Under the pieces are notes generated by a model, which saw only the letters and a program-made list of their open reading frames with translations, was not told the origin of the DNA and ran no database searches. A stretch of DNA of 64,000 bases, taken from Streptomyces sp. NBC_00247. GTDB lineage: Bacteria; Actinomycetota; Actinomycetes; Streptomycetales; Streptomycetaceae. A program made the translations under genes and the position numbers. Below, in pieces: positions 1 through 8,800 of this stretch (within the stretch, counting starts at the first letter, position 1; every line of letters begins with the position of its first letter). The stretch is from assembly GCF_036188265.1 (NCBI RefSeq), contig NZ_CP108093.1:124001-188000 (forward strand), read 5' to 3'.

Positions 1-14
1 AGCCCGACGCGCAT
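1..14 (-). CDS. Start of a leftward gene cut by the window edge
   Basis: Only the first four complete codons (Met-Arg-Val-Gly) are visible. A clear AGGAGG ribosome binding site lies at 24-19 on the minus strand, four bases before the ATG at 14-12. The near-perfect GntR-type operator at 47-63 sits just upstream, so this gene is probably controlled by the regulator at 132-869. The product cannot be identified from four residues. Confidence 0.45.
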
Positions 15-46
15 GGAGCCTCCTCGATCGTTTCTCTACGTCCTTT

Positions 47-63
47 GTATGGTCGGACCATAC
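47..63. promoter_or_regulatory. GntR/FadR-type operator
   Basis: Perfect 8-bp inverted repeat GTATGGTC-G-GACCATAC around a single central G. The core TGGTCGGACCA (50-60) fits the TGGTnnnACCA pattern typical of FadR-subfamily GntR regulators. It lies about 35 bp upstream of the leftward start at position 14. The same 11-bp core recurs at 1031-1041. Confidence 0.7.
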
Positions 64-131
64 TCTGGATGGTGTGCCGAGTGAAGTTCCCCGGCCTCGC
101 GCCGGGCGCTCCGCTGTCCGGGCGGACGGCG

Positions 132-869
132 CTACTTTCGACTCACGCCCTGGTCTTCGACCAGGGTGCCGTGCAGGCTGCGGATGTGGCGCTCGACCAG
201 GTCGGCCGCCTCCGCGCCCCGTCCGGCGCGTACCAGCCGGAGCAGCTCGGTGTGTTCGGCGTTGAGCGCGGCGGCGGTGGCCGGCCAGTCCTCCGCCTCT
301 TCCAGGGCCCGCAGGATCAGCGGGCGTACGGACTCGCGTACGGCCGAAGTGAGGGTGGAGGTCAGGGCGTTGCCCGAGCAGCGGGCGATCTGCACGTGGA
401 AGCGGGTGTCCAGGTCGTTGAAGGCGGTGACGCCGATGCCGGGGGCCGCCATGGCGGCGACCAGGGAAGCGGCCTCGTCGAGATCCTCGTCGCGCGCGTG
501 TGTGACGGCGGCCTCGAAGCCGGACCGCTCCAGGACGACCCGGGCCTCCATGACGTCCTCCAGGCTGTAGCTGCCCAGCGCGAAGTGGAGCCGGAGCAGC
601 CGCCCGAGCGCGTCGTCCGGGTTGCGCACGATCCGCGCCCCGGAGTCGGGCCCCCGGCCGGGCTGGGCCACCAGGACGCCGATGGTCTCCAGTACCCGCA
701 GCGCCTCGCGCAGGGCGGACCGGCTGACGCCGAGGACGGGGGCGAGCTCACGCTCCGGCGGCAGGCGGTCCCCCGCTTTGAGCTCGCCGGCGAACACCCG
801 CTCCTCGATGCTCCGCAGCACGAGTTCGTGGGTACGGGACTGCCGCACGGGTTCCCATTCGACGGGCAC
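132..869 (-). CDS. GntR family transcriptional regulator, FadR/FCD type
   Basis: Metabolite-responsive repressor of the FadR subfamily. The N-terminal winged helix-turn-helix carries the signature GDRLPPERELAPVLGVSRSA, followed by LREALRVLETIG and a beta-wing ending near RIVRNPD. The C-terminal FCD helical domain binds the effector, usually an organic acid; candidate metal-binding histidines are in FNDLDTRFHVQIA and in the C-terminal VERHIRSLHG. I chose the GTG at 869 because AGGGAG lies six bases upstream and this gives about 245 residues, normal for the family. An upstream in-frame ATG at 995 would add a proline/arginine-rich tail without a ribosome site. Matching operators at 47-63 and 1031-1041 suggest it controls the leftward edge gene, itself and the AEC permease. 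The ligand is unknown; the permease partner suggests a small carboxylate. Confidence 0.88.
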   Translation of the reverse strand: MPVEWEPVRQSRTHELVLRSIEERVFAGELKAGDRLPPERELAPVLGVSRSALREALRVLETIGVLVAQPGRGPDSGARIVRNPDDALGRLLRLHFALGSYSLEDVMEARVVLERSGFEAAVTHARDEDLDEAASLVAAMAAPGIGVTAFNDLDTRFHVQIARCSGNALTSTLTSAVRESVRPLILRALEEAEDWPATAAALNAEHTELLRLVRAGRGAEAADLVERHIRSLHGTLVEDQGVSRK

Positions 870-1030
870 TTGCCACTCCCTGGTCGGGCCGGTCGCACCG
901 GCGGTAAGCAGCGCCGTCCGCCCGGAGGGCTGGACCTCCACCATGCGGCCCGGGCCGGGCGGCGACCGACGGCCCCGGGACGGACGCGGCGCCACACGTA
1001 CTGGGCCCCGACTATGTCACACACGTGCTG

Positions 1031-1041
1031 TGGTCGGACCA
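1031..1041. promoter_or_regulatory. Second copy of the GntR operator core
   Basis: TGGTCGGACCA, identical over 11 bp to the centre of the operator at 47-63, in the divergent region between the GntR gene (start 869, leftward) and the AEC permease (start 1174, rightward). This placement suits autoregulation plus control of the permease. Confidence 0.65.
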
Positions 1042-1173
1042 AAGACCGGCGTGATCGGTGACGCCTTGTGCGGAAGGAGCCGCACTCCATAACGTTGCGT
1101 GTATGTCACACCGAAAATCGTCGGCCTGTGCCGCTCGTCGCCCCCATCCCCTTCGCTCCGTCGGCGCGCGTCG

Positions 1174-2094
1174 ATGACCGGGGTCCTGGAGGGTTTCGGT
1201 GTCATCGCGAGCATCATCGCCGTCGGCTATCTGATCGGCCGGTCGGGCCTGCTGGGCGAGCACGGACAGCCCGTACTCACCCGGCTGTCCTTCCACGTCG
1301 CCTCGCCCGCCCTGCTCTTCACCACGATGACGAAGGCCGACCTGTCGGCCATGGTCTCGCTGCCGCTGCTGGTGACCGCGCTCTCCACCCTGGTGGTTGC
1401 GGGCACCTTCGTCGCGGTCGGAGCCGTACGCGGCTGGAGCGTGGGCCGTACGACGATCGGCGCCCTCTGCTCCTGCTACGTCAACGCCGGAAATCTCGGT
1501 ATCCCCATCGCCGTCTACGTGCTGGGGGACGCGACCCTCATCGCGCCGATCCTGCTCTTCCAGCAGTTGGTCGTCTCCCCCGTCGCCCTCACCGTCATCA
1601 AGACCTCGCGCCCCGGCGAGCGGGATTCCCTGGCGCGGCTGCTGACCACGCCCTTCCGCAACCCGATCGTCCTGGCCTCGCTCGCCGGGGTCGTCGTCAG
1701 CGTCCTGGGACGGCGCGTCCCCGGGCCGGTGCTGGAGCCGGTCACACTGATCGCCGGAATCGCGGTGCCCGGGGTGCTGCTCGCCTTCGGCATCTCGCTG
1801 CGCGGCAGCGAGATGCCCGGTCGCGGTACGGACCGGGGGGCGGTGCTCCTCTCCGTCGCGCTGAAGAGCTTCGCCCAGCCGCTGACCGCCTGGGCGATCG
1901 CCGCCGGGGTGTTCGGCCTGGAGGGGGCGCCCCTGTTCGCGGTGGTGGTGACCAGCGGACTCCCCGCAGCCCAGAACCTCTTCACGTACGCCTCGCACTA
2001 CGGGACGGGCGTGCGGCTGGCCCGGGAGTCGATCCTGCTCTCCACGGTTCTCGCGGCACCGGTGACGGTCACCACGGCGGCTCTGCTGGGCTGA
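1174..2094 (+). CDS. AEC family transporter (auxin efflux carrier/malate permease type)
   Basis: Integral membrane carrier of the AEC family, which exports or exchanges auxin-like compounds and small dicarboxylates. The protein has about 306 residues, near the usual 300-320. It shows the typical opening GFGVIASIIAVGYLIGR, about ten hydrophobic segments, the mid-protein NAGNLGIPIA motif with conserved Asn and Pro, and a closing GLPAAQNLF motif. The ATG at 1174 was chosen because the family alignment starts there; no strong ribosome site is visible, and an in-frame ATG at 1099 would add an atypical basic stretch. The GntR operator at 1031-1041 lies upstream, so regulator and permease probably form one effector-responsive unit. 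The substrate is not evident from the sequence. Confidence 0.85.
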   Translation: MTGVLEGFGVIASIIAVGYLIGRSGLLGEHGQPVLTRLSFHVASPALLFTTMTKADLSAMVSLPLLVTALSTLVVAGTFVAVGAVRGWSVGRTTIGALCSCYVNAGNLGIPIAVYVLGDATLIAPILLFQQLVVSPVALTVIKTSRPGERDSLARLLTTPFRNPIVLASLAGVVVSVLGRRVPGPVLEPVTLIAGIAVPGVLLAFGISLRGSEMPGRGTDRGAVLLSVALKSFAQPLTAWAIAAGVFGLEGAPLFAVVVTSGLPAAQNLFTYASHYGTGVRLARESILLSTVLAAPVTVTTAALLG

Positions 2095-2188
2095 CGCCCA
2101 CGCGAGTGCCGGAGGCGAGGGGGCGCGAGGAGAGAAAGAACACCAGCCATTTCATGTGATTCTCACTCAGTCCGCATACGGTACGGCT

Positions 2189-3175
2189 GTGAACCAGACG
2201 AGCCCGCCCGGCTGGCATCCAGACCCCGGGTATTCAGGAATAGGCCCCGCGCAGGAGCGCTGGTGGGACGGCACCCAGTGGACCGACCAACTCCGCGTGG
2301 CACCCGCCGCCGTCCGTAGCCGCCGTATCCGCATCGGCGTCGGCGTCACCGTCGGCGTGGTGGTGCTCGCCGCCGTCGGCGGTGGCGCGTACGCACTGGG
2401 GCACGGCGACGGAAAACAGTCCGCCACGCCCTCGGTCGCGCAGTCGGGCGGCCCGCCGTCCGGTGGCCAAGGACGCCAGGGCGCGCCGGGCGAGAGCGGC
2501 GGCGGCTTCGGCGGCCAAGGCGGCGGCCAGAGCGGTGGGAGCGGAAGCGACGGCGGAAGCGACGGCGGAAGCGACCAGAACGGTGACGGCGGCAGCGGTG
2601 GCCAGGACCAGGCGCCCGAATCGCAGATCCCGACGGAGGACGGCTACGCGACCGATGTCGCCAGCGGCATCAGCCTGCCGGTGCCGAAGGGCTGGACCGG
2701 CGAGTCCGGCACGGTCGGCGCGGGCCTGACGACGGGCGAGTACGCCTGCCCCGGCGACACCAGCCAGAAGTGCGTGCGCGGAGGGGTGTTCTCCGCGCCC
2801 GCGGCGGCACTGGAGAACACGGAGAAGACCGCCGAGGCGGCCGCGAAGAAGGACATCTCGGTCAACGCCGAGGAGTCCTACGGCGCGGACATCTACGAGG
2901 GAATCACCTCCCACCAGGAGATGAAGTCCGAGGCCGTCACCGTGGCGGGCCAGAAGGGCTACCTCGTGCGCTGGAAGGTGGTCACGAAGAAGGGCGACGA
3001 CGGGTACGTCGAATCGCTCGCCTTCCCCTCCCCCAACAGCAAGGACCTGCTGGTGGTCGTCCGCTCCGGATTCGACATCAACGCCAAGGCGCCGGAGCTC
3101 TCGGTGCTGGACACCATCACCAAGGGCATCAAGGCCGCGTCGGTGAGCGGTTCGGGCAACGGGCAGACCGCGTAG
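2189..3175 (+). CDS. DUF2510 domain membrane-anchored protein
   Basis: Actinobacterial protein of unknown function. The N-terminus has a DUF2510 motif (PPGWHPDPG ... ERWWDGTQWTDQLR, residues about 5-40). A basic stretch (RSRRIRIG) then precedes one transmembrane helix (about residues 52-74). A long Gly/Ser/Gln/Asp-rich low-complexity linker follows, and then a soluble, presumably extracytoplasmic domain of about 170 residues with two cysteines (YACPGDTSQKCVRG) that may pair. The C-terminal part resembles small PsbP/LpqN-like lipoprotein domains only in general character, so I do not assign it. The GTG at 2189 places the DUF2510 motif at the usual distance; another in-frame GTG lies at 2156. 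A strong terminator follows at 3200-3237, making this monocistronic. Confidence 0.8.
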   Translation: MNQTSPPGWHPDPGYSGIGPAQERWWDGTQWTDQLRVAPAAVRSRRIRIGVGVTVGVVVLAAVGGGAYALGHGDGKQSATPSVAQSGGPPSGGQGRQGAPGESGGGFGGQGGGQSGGSGSDGGSDGGSDQNGDGGSGGQDQAPESQIPTEDGYATDVASGISLPVPKGWTGESGTVGAGLTTGEYACPGDTSQKCVRGGVFSAPAAALENTEKTAEAAAKKDISVNAEESYGADIYEGITSHQEMKSEAVTVAGQKGYLVRWKVVTKKGDDGYVESLAFPSPNSKDLLVVVRSGFDINAKAPELSVLDTITKGIKAASVSGSGNGQTA

Positions 3176-3199
3176 CCGGAATCTGCCGGATTCCCTCTC

Positions 3200-3237
3200 G
3201 GGCCGGGTACGGGCGCTCAAGCGCCGGTACCCGGCCC
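3200..3237 (+). terminator. Intrinsic terminator after the DUF2510 gene
   Basis: Long GC-rich hairpin: GGGCCGGGTAC and GGTACCCGGCCC arms flank an inner GGCGCT/AGCGCC stem with a short loop. It lies 25 bp past the stop codon. The following stretch 3240-3530 holds no credible gene. Confidence 0.75.
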
Positions 3238-3530
3238 TTCCGTGTCACTGCGGGCCCGCATCGCGGCCCCACGACCACCCTGCGGAGCCGCCGACGGTGC
3301 GGCCCTTGGCGCCCCGCCGCCGTCCCCGACGCCCCCCCCCGTTTCCGGTGGACCGGTCCGCGATGTGCCCGGACCGAACGAACCGGCCACCACGGCGTCC
3401 GGCGCTTCCGCCTCCGGCCCCCTGCCGCCGCCACCGGTGCAGCGCGACCTACCCGGCCTCTCCCCACCGGCATGCCGTCACCAGGCCGACCGGCCAACCA
3501 AGTTGCCCGCGGAGCGCGTCGCGAACCCAA

Positions 3531-3574
3531 TGCAGAGATTTCTGTGCACACACTTCTATGCAAAGCTTTCTGTG
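3531..3574. promoter_or_regulatory. Paired operator-like repeats upstream of the ArsR-type regulator
   Basis: Two direct copies of TGCARAGNTTTCTGTG start at 3531 and 3559, 28 bp apart, just upstream of the ATG at 3593. Each is itself an imperfect dyad (TGCAGAGA-TT-TCTGTGCA; GCAAAGCTTTC). The AT-rich block stands out from its GC-rich surroundings. It probably overlaps the promoter and serves autoregulation. Confidence 0.55.
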
Positions 3575-3592
3575 TGGTCTAGCCTCAGAGGC

Positions 3593-4216
3593 ATGGAACT
3601 ACCGGAGCAGCCCTCACAGGTCCATCTGACGGCCCGAAACCTTCGCGGCATCGCCCACCCGCTGCGGGTCCAGATCCTCACCGTCCTGCGGACCGAGGGC
3701 CCTGCCACGGCGACCACGCTGGCGCGACGGCTCGATCAGAACACCGGGGCGACCAGCTACCACCTTCGCCGGCTCGCGGAGTACGGCTTCATCACGGAGG
3801 CGCCCTCGAACGGCGGGCGACGCGACCGGTGGTGGCAGGCGGCACACGCCAACACGGTCGTGCCCGACGACCAGGTGCTGGACGGCAGCGACGGGCTGGG
3901 CATCGCCTATCTCCAGGCACTCGGGCGGGTCTGGTCCGACGCCCTGACGGCGGCGATCGTCGCGACTCCGTCGCTCACTCCCGAGTGGCGCGACGCACAG
4001 GACTTCGGCGACTACGCGCTCAACCTCACGCCGGCCGAGGCCAAGGAGCTGACGGCGCAGATCCACGCCCTGCTCCGCCGGCGCACGTCGGCCGCCCCGG
4101 ACCCGGACGCGGCTGTGCCGCAGGACGCGGAGCGGGTCTCCTTCCAGTTCCAGTTGTTCCCTACCGGCAAGGACCAGCAAGGACCGGCACCTCACCCCAC
4201 CCAGGACACGGAGTAG
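3593..4216 (+). CDS. ArsR-type winged helix-turn-helix regulator
   Basis: Transcriptional regulator of the ArsR/HTH_20 type, 207 residues. The DNA-binding domain is N-terminal (about residues 10-75): LRGIAHPLRVQILTVLR, then ATTLARRLDQNTGATSYHLR as recognition helix, and RDRWWQA in the wing. The remainder is helical, with LTPAEAKELTAQIHALLRRR, a common dimerisation segment of this family. No CxC or other metal-sensing cysteines are present, so it is not a metal sensor. The ATG at 3593 follows the paired operator repeats, while longer readings upstream are proline-rich and lack family similarity. It is four bases from the MFS gene, so the pair is an operon in which the regulator probably represses export until a ligand binds. 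Confidence 0.85.
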   Translation: MELPEQPSQVHLTARNLRGIAHPLRVQILTVLRTEGPATATTLARRLDQNTGATSYHLRRLAEYGFITEAPSNGGRRDRWWQAAHANTVVPDDQVLDGSDGLGIAYLQALGRVWSDALTAAIVATPSLTPEWRDAQDFGDYALNLTPAEAKELTAQIHALLRRRTSAAPDPDAAVPQDAERVSFQFQLFPTGKDQQGPAPHPTQDTE

Positions 4217-4220
4217 ACCG

Positions 4221-5657
4221 ATGCCCCCTCGGACCACGGCCGCCGAAACGGCGGCGGACAACGCAGTACGGACAGCGGCTCCGGACACGGGCCCCCGGGT
4301 CCTGCGCGGCCTGTTCGGCATGCTGTCGGCCAACGCCGCGGCCCTGTCGGCCAACCGGGTCTTATCCGTCGCCCTCCCCTGGTTCGTCCTGACGACCACG
4401 GGCAGCGTCGGGAAGACCGGTCTGGTGGCGTTCTGCCAGATCGTCCCGTACGTGATCGCGCAGGCGCTGTCGGGACCGCTCATCGACCGGATCGGCCCCA
4501 AGCGCATCAGCGTGGCGGGCGACCTGCTGTCCACCGTCGCGATGACCGTCGCCCCGCTGCTCTACCTCACCGGCAACCTGCCTTTCGGGCTGCTGCTGGC
4601 TCTGCTCGCGGTCGTCGGAGCGGCCGACGGGCCGGCCAACGGTGCCAAGGGGCTGTTCGTACCGTCGGCCACCCGCGCCGCCCGGGTACCGATCGAGCGG
4701 GGCACGGGGCTGTCCGCCGCCGTCGAGCGGACGGCGACCACCGTGGGACCGGCCCTCGCGGGCGTGGTCGTCACCGCCTTCGGCAGCCTGTACGCGCTGT
4801 GGGTCACGGCCGCGCTCTTCGCGATTTCGGCGCTGGTCGTCTCCACCACCCTGACCGACCCGGTGCCCGAGCCGCACGAGAAGCCGGTGGAGGACAGCGG
4901 CGGCTACTTCGCGCAGCTGCGCCAGGGAGCCGAGTTCCTCCGGGACGCGAAGCTGCTGCGGTCCATCATCGGCATGCTGGCGGTGACCAACCTGCTCGAC
5001 CAGGCGTTCATGTCGGTACTGCTGCCGGTCTGGGCGAAGGATTCGGGCGCCGGCCCGCAGGCCATCGGCCTGGTCGTGAGTGTGTTCGCCGCGACGTCGA
5101 TCGTCGCCGCGCTGGTGGCTGCCGGGGTGGCCGAACGGCTGCCGCGCCGCACCGTCTACCTGATCGGCTTCACCCTGGGCGGCGTGCCCCGGTTCGCCGC
5201 GATGGCGATGGGCGCGCCGCTGTGGCTGGTGTTGACCGTGCTCGCGGTGGGCGGACTGGGGTCCGGCTTCGTCAACCCGATCGTGGGCGCCGTGACGTAC
5301 GAGCTGATCCCGACCCCCCTGCTGGGCCGGGTCAAGACCATGGCGCAGGCGGTCACGTGGGCGGGCATCCCGTTCGGCGGCCTGCTGGGAGCGGGGCTGG
5401 TGACCCTGACCGGCACGTCGACGGCACTGTGGATCGTGGGCGGTCTGTATCTCGTGGCGATCGTCGTACCCGGCCTGAGCCGTGAATGGTCCGGGATGCG
5501 CAAGCGGGCGGCGTCCGCACCGGCCGTCGCCGACAGCGCCCCCGACAGCAACGGCTCCGCGCAAGGTGCGGGTGGTGCGGCTTCGGAGGCGGCGGCCGGC
5601 CGGCCCGCCGGGCAGGCCGTGGCGCGGGAGGATGCCTCGGTGCCGGCGGCGGCCTGA
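4221..5657 (+). CDS. MFS transporter, probable drug/metabolite exporter
   Basis: Major facilitator superfamily permease of 478 residues with about 12 hydrophobic segments. It resembles the multidrug subgroup (MFS_3/enterobactin-exporter-like), with FVLTTTGSVGKTGLVAF in helix 1-2 and LIDRIGPKRISVAGDLLS as the loop 2-3 signature. The last 60 residues are a charged, Ala/Gly-rich cytoplasmic tail. It is co-transcribed with the ArsR-type regulator four bases upstream, a common drug-responsive pairing. Leu48 is encoded by TTA (4362-4364), so expression should need the bldA tRNA, as for many Streptomyces antibiotic genes. It lies next to the NRPS genes and may export their product, but nothing proves this. 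A strong hairpin ends the operon at 5680-5728. Confidence 0.87.
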   Translation: MPPRTTAAETAADNAVRTAAPDTGPRVLRGLFGMLSANAAALSANRVLSVALPWFVLTTTGSVGKTGLVAFCQIVPYVIAQALSGPLIDRIGPKRISVAGDLLSTVAMTVAPLLYLTGNLPFGLLLALLAVVGAADGPANGAKGLFVPSATRAARVPIERGTGLSAAVERTATTVGPALAGVVVTAFGSLYALWVTAALFAISALVVSTTLTDPVPEPHEKPVEDSGGYFAQLRQGAEFLRDAKLLRSIIGMLAVTNLLDQAFMSVLLPVWAKDSGAGPQAIGLVVSVFAATSIVAALVAAGVAERLPRRTVYLIGFTLGGVPRFAAMAMGAPLWLVLTVLAVGGLGSGFVNPIVGAVTYELIPTPLLGRVKTMAQAVTWAGIPFGGLLGAGLVTLTGTSTALWIVGGLYLVAIVVPGLSREWSGMRKRAASAPAVADSAPDSNGSAQGAGGAASEAAAGRPAGQAVAREDASVPAAA

Positions 5658-5679
5658 ACGGTCGCGGGACGGCCGTGGA

Positions 5680-5728
5680 CCGTACGCGGTGTGGGCCAGG
5701 GCACCCAGCCCGGCCACACCGCGTACGG
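5680..5728 (+). terminator. Intrinsic terminator after the ArsR/MFS operon
   Basis: Arms CCGTACGCGGTGTGG and CCACACCGCGTACGG flank a loop of about 17 nt. It separates the MFS operon from the NRPS operon; the next 130 bp are more AT-rich and presumably carry the NRPS promoter. Confidence 0.75.
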
Positions 5729-5857
5729 GCAGAAGTGCCCAGGCCCCGCGGGCAGAAGTAACCAGTTATCTCGTCAAGATCGCTCTGCCAGAGTCGAAAT
5801 CGGCTGAGCACCCGAGGGCCCTCCGTTACGGGTCGACGACGAGGAACTGGTGGACGC

Positions 5858-8800
5858 ATGACTACGAATCCGATGGTGGTCCGGGCTCCCGTCCGGGAAG
5901 CGGCGTCCGAGCCGCTCTCGCCGGCCGAAGCCCGCATAGCCGCCGTGTGGCGGTCGGTTCTCCGCACCGAGGTGACGGCGGCGGAATCCGACTTCTTCCT
6001 TCTGGGCGGCACCGCGGAACAGGCCGTGGACATGGCGCGCCGGGTGGCGGAGGAATTCGGCTCGGAGTTCCGGGCGCCTACCGCGCCGGGACCGTTGACC
6101 CTGCGGTCCGTGGCGTCGTTCCTCGCCGAGGAGGCCATGGAGCGGGCCCGTCGGCTGTTCGAGTCCGTCGACGAGGGGCCGGACGACGGACCGGATCTCC
6201 TCACCGGATCGTCCGCCCCCGACGACACCGCCGCGATCCCCCTCGCCACCCGTGACGGACGGCCGATGCCGCTGTCGTTCGCGCAGCGCCGGCTGTGGTT
6301 CCTGGACCAGTTGGAGCCGGGCCGAGCCGAGTACCTGATCCCGATGGGCCTGCGTATCAGCGGCCCGCTGGACGTGGCGGCGCTGGAGGAGTCCCTGTCG
6401 GAGCTGATCGTGCGGCACGAGGTGCTGCGGACCCGCTTCGTCACGGACAGCGACGGCACCCCCGGGCAGGTGGTCGACGCTCCTCGTCCGCTGCCGCTGG
6501 TCCTGCACGATCTCCGGTCGGTCACGGACGCCGGTGCCCGCGAGGAGGCGGCGACCGCGCTGGTGACCACCGAGGGCTTCCGGCCCCTGGACCTCGCCAC
6601 CGGGCCGGTGGTCAGGGCGCTGCTGGTCCGGCTCGCGGACGAGGATCATCTGCTGTCGCTGACGGTTCATCATATCGCTTTCGACGGGTGGTCGGTGGGT
6701 GTCCTGTCCCGGGAGCTCACCACCCTGTACACGGCCCGGGTCACGGGTCTCGCCGCCGGCCTCCCCGAACCCCCTCTCCAGTACGCCGACTTCGCGGTCT
6801 GGCAGCGGAACTGGTTCACCGGCGAGGTGCTGTCCCGGCAACTGGACTACTGGCGGGGGCGACTCGCGGACACCGAGCCGCTGGAGCTGCCCACCGACCG
6901 CAGGCGCCCGGCCCGGCGCAGCGGCAACGGGGCGATGCTCACCCACCACATCCCGGCAACGACCGCGGACGGGGCCCGCAGGCTGGCGCACGACACGGGC
7001 GCAAGCCTGTTCATGACGCTGCTGGGGGTGTTCCAGGTCGTGCTGTCGCGCTACAGCGGCCAGGAGGACATCGCGGTGGGCACGCCCATCGCGGGCCGCA
7101 ACCGGTCCGAGATCGAGGACCTCGTCGGGTTCTTCGTGAACACGCTGGTGATGCGCACCGACCTGTCGGGCGACCCGACGTTCACCGAGCTGATCGACCG
7201 GGTCAGGGACACCGCGCTCGGCGCCTACGACCACCAGGAGATGCCGTTCGAGCGGCTGGTGGAGGAGCTTGCGCCGCAACGCGACTTGTCCCGCAACCCG
7301 TTGTTCCAGACCATGTTCGTCCTGCAGAACACGCCGGACAGTCGCTCCTGGGAGCTTCCGGGGCTCAGCGTGCGCCAACTGGAGGTGGCGGCACAGGAAT
7401 CCAAGTTCGACTTCACGTTCTACGTGACGGAGGCCGCCGACCGCGGTCTGGACGTCACCGTCGTCTACTCCACCGACCTCTTCGACGCGGCGACGATGGT
7501 GCGGCTCGCCGGGCACTTCGAGACGCTGCTCGGTGCCGCGGCCGACGCCCCTGCCGCCCGGCTGTCCGCCCTGGAAATGCTGACGGCCCTGGAGCGGCGG
7601 GAGATCCTCACCGCGTGGAACGGTGCGGACACCGACGCCCCCGACCTCGTCACCGTGCACCGGCAGTTCGAGGAACGGGCCGCCGAGCGTCCGGGCGCCC
7701 CCGCGGTCTCCTGCGGCTCGGACCGTCTGACGTACCGCGAGCTGGACGGGCGGGCCGAGTGGATCGCGGCGCGGCTGCGCGAGCGCGGGGCCGGCCCCGG
7801 CACGCTGGTCGGCATCTGCCTGGACCGGGGCACCGACATGGTGAGCGCGTTGCTCGGCATTCTCAAGTCGGGCGCCGCGTACGTGCCGTTGGACCCGGCG
7901 TACCCGACCGACCGGCTCGCCTACATGGTCGGGGACAGCGGAACCCCGCTGATCGTCACCCGGTCCGCGCACGTCGAGCGGCTGCCCGCCGCGACGCCAC
8001 GCCTGCTGCTGGACGCGCCCTGGCCGCCGGAGCCGCCCGTGCCCACCGGTGAGGTCTCCGAGCCCGGCCCGGGACCCGACGACCTGGCGTACGTGATCTA
8101 CACGAGCGGTTCGACGGGCCGCCCCAAGGGGGTGCAGATCACCCATGGCGCTCTGCGCGCCCGCATGCGGGAAACCCGGCGCCGGCTCGGCCTCACCTGC
8201 GAGGACCGGGTACTGCAGTTCGCGTCCATCTCCTTCGACTCCTCGGTGGGTCAGTTGTTCGCTCCGCTCGTCTCGGGCGCCTCGCTGGTGCTGCGCGACG
8301 ACGCCTGGGATCCGGGAATGCTGGCGCAGGCGCTGCGTACCCACAAGGTGACGGTGGCGTGGCTGACCCCGTCGGCGTTCGGCGCACTCGCCGCCCAGCT
8401 GGACGGGCCGGACAGCCTCGGCCCGGAACTCCGACTGGTACGGCTCGGCGGCGAGGCCCTCCAGCAGGAGCAGGTACGCCAGTGGTTCCGCCACACCTCG
8501 GTACCGCTGGTCAACGGCTACGGCCCGACCGAGGCGGCCCAGGAGGCGGCCACGGCACTGATCACCGGGCCGGGCGACCATGTGCCGATCGGGCGCCCGG
8601 TGGCCAACGCGAAGGTGTTCCTGGTGGACCGCACCGGCCGGCCGGTACCGGTGGGCGTCCCGGGCGAGATCTGGATCGGCTGCCCCGGTCTGGCGCGCGG
8701 CTACCTGGGCAGGCCCGACCTGACCGCCGAGAAGTTCACGGTCGTCACCGTGGACGGGACCCCGCGGCGCGTGTACCGCACCGGTGACCTGGCCAAGTGG

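Noticed and set aside
3242..3592. N-terminal extension of the ArsR-type regulator
   Set aside because: The extension is proline-rich, would pass through the operator-like repeats, and the family domain starts right after ATG 3593.
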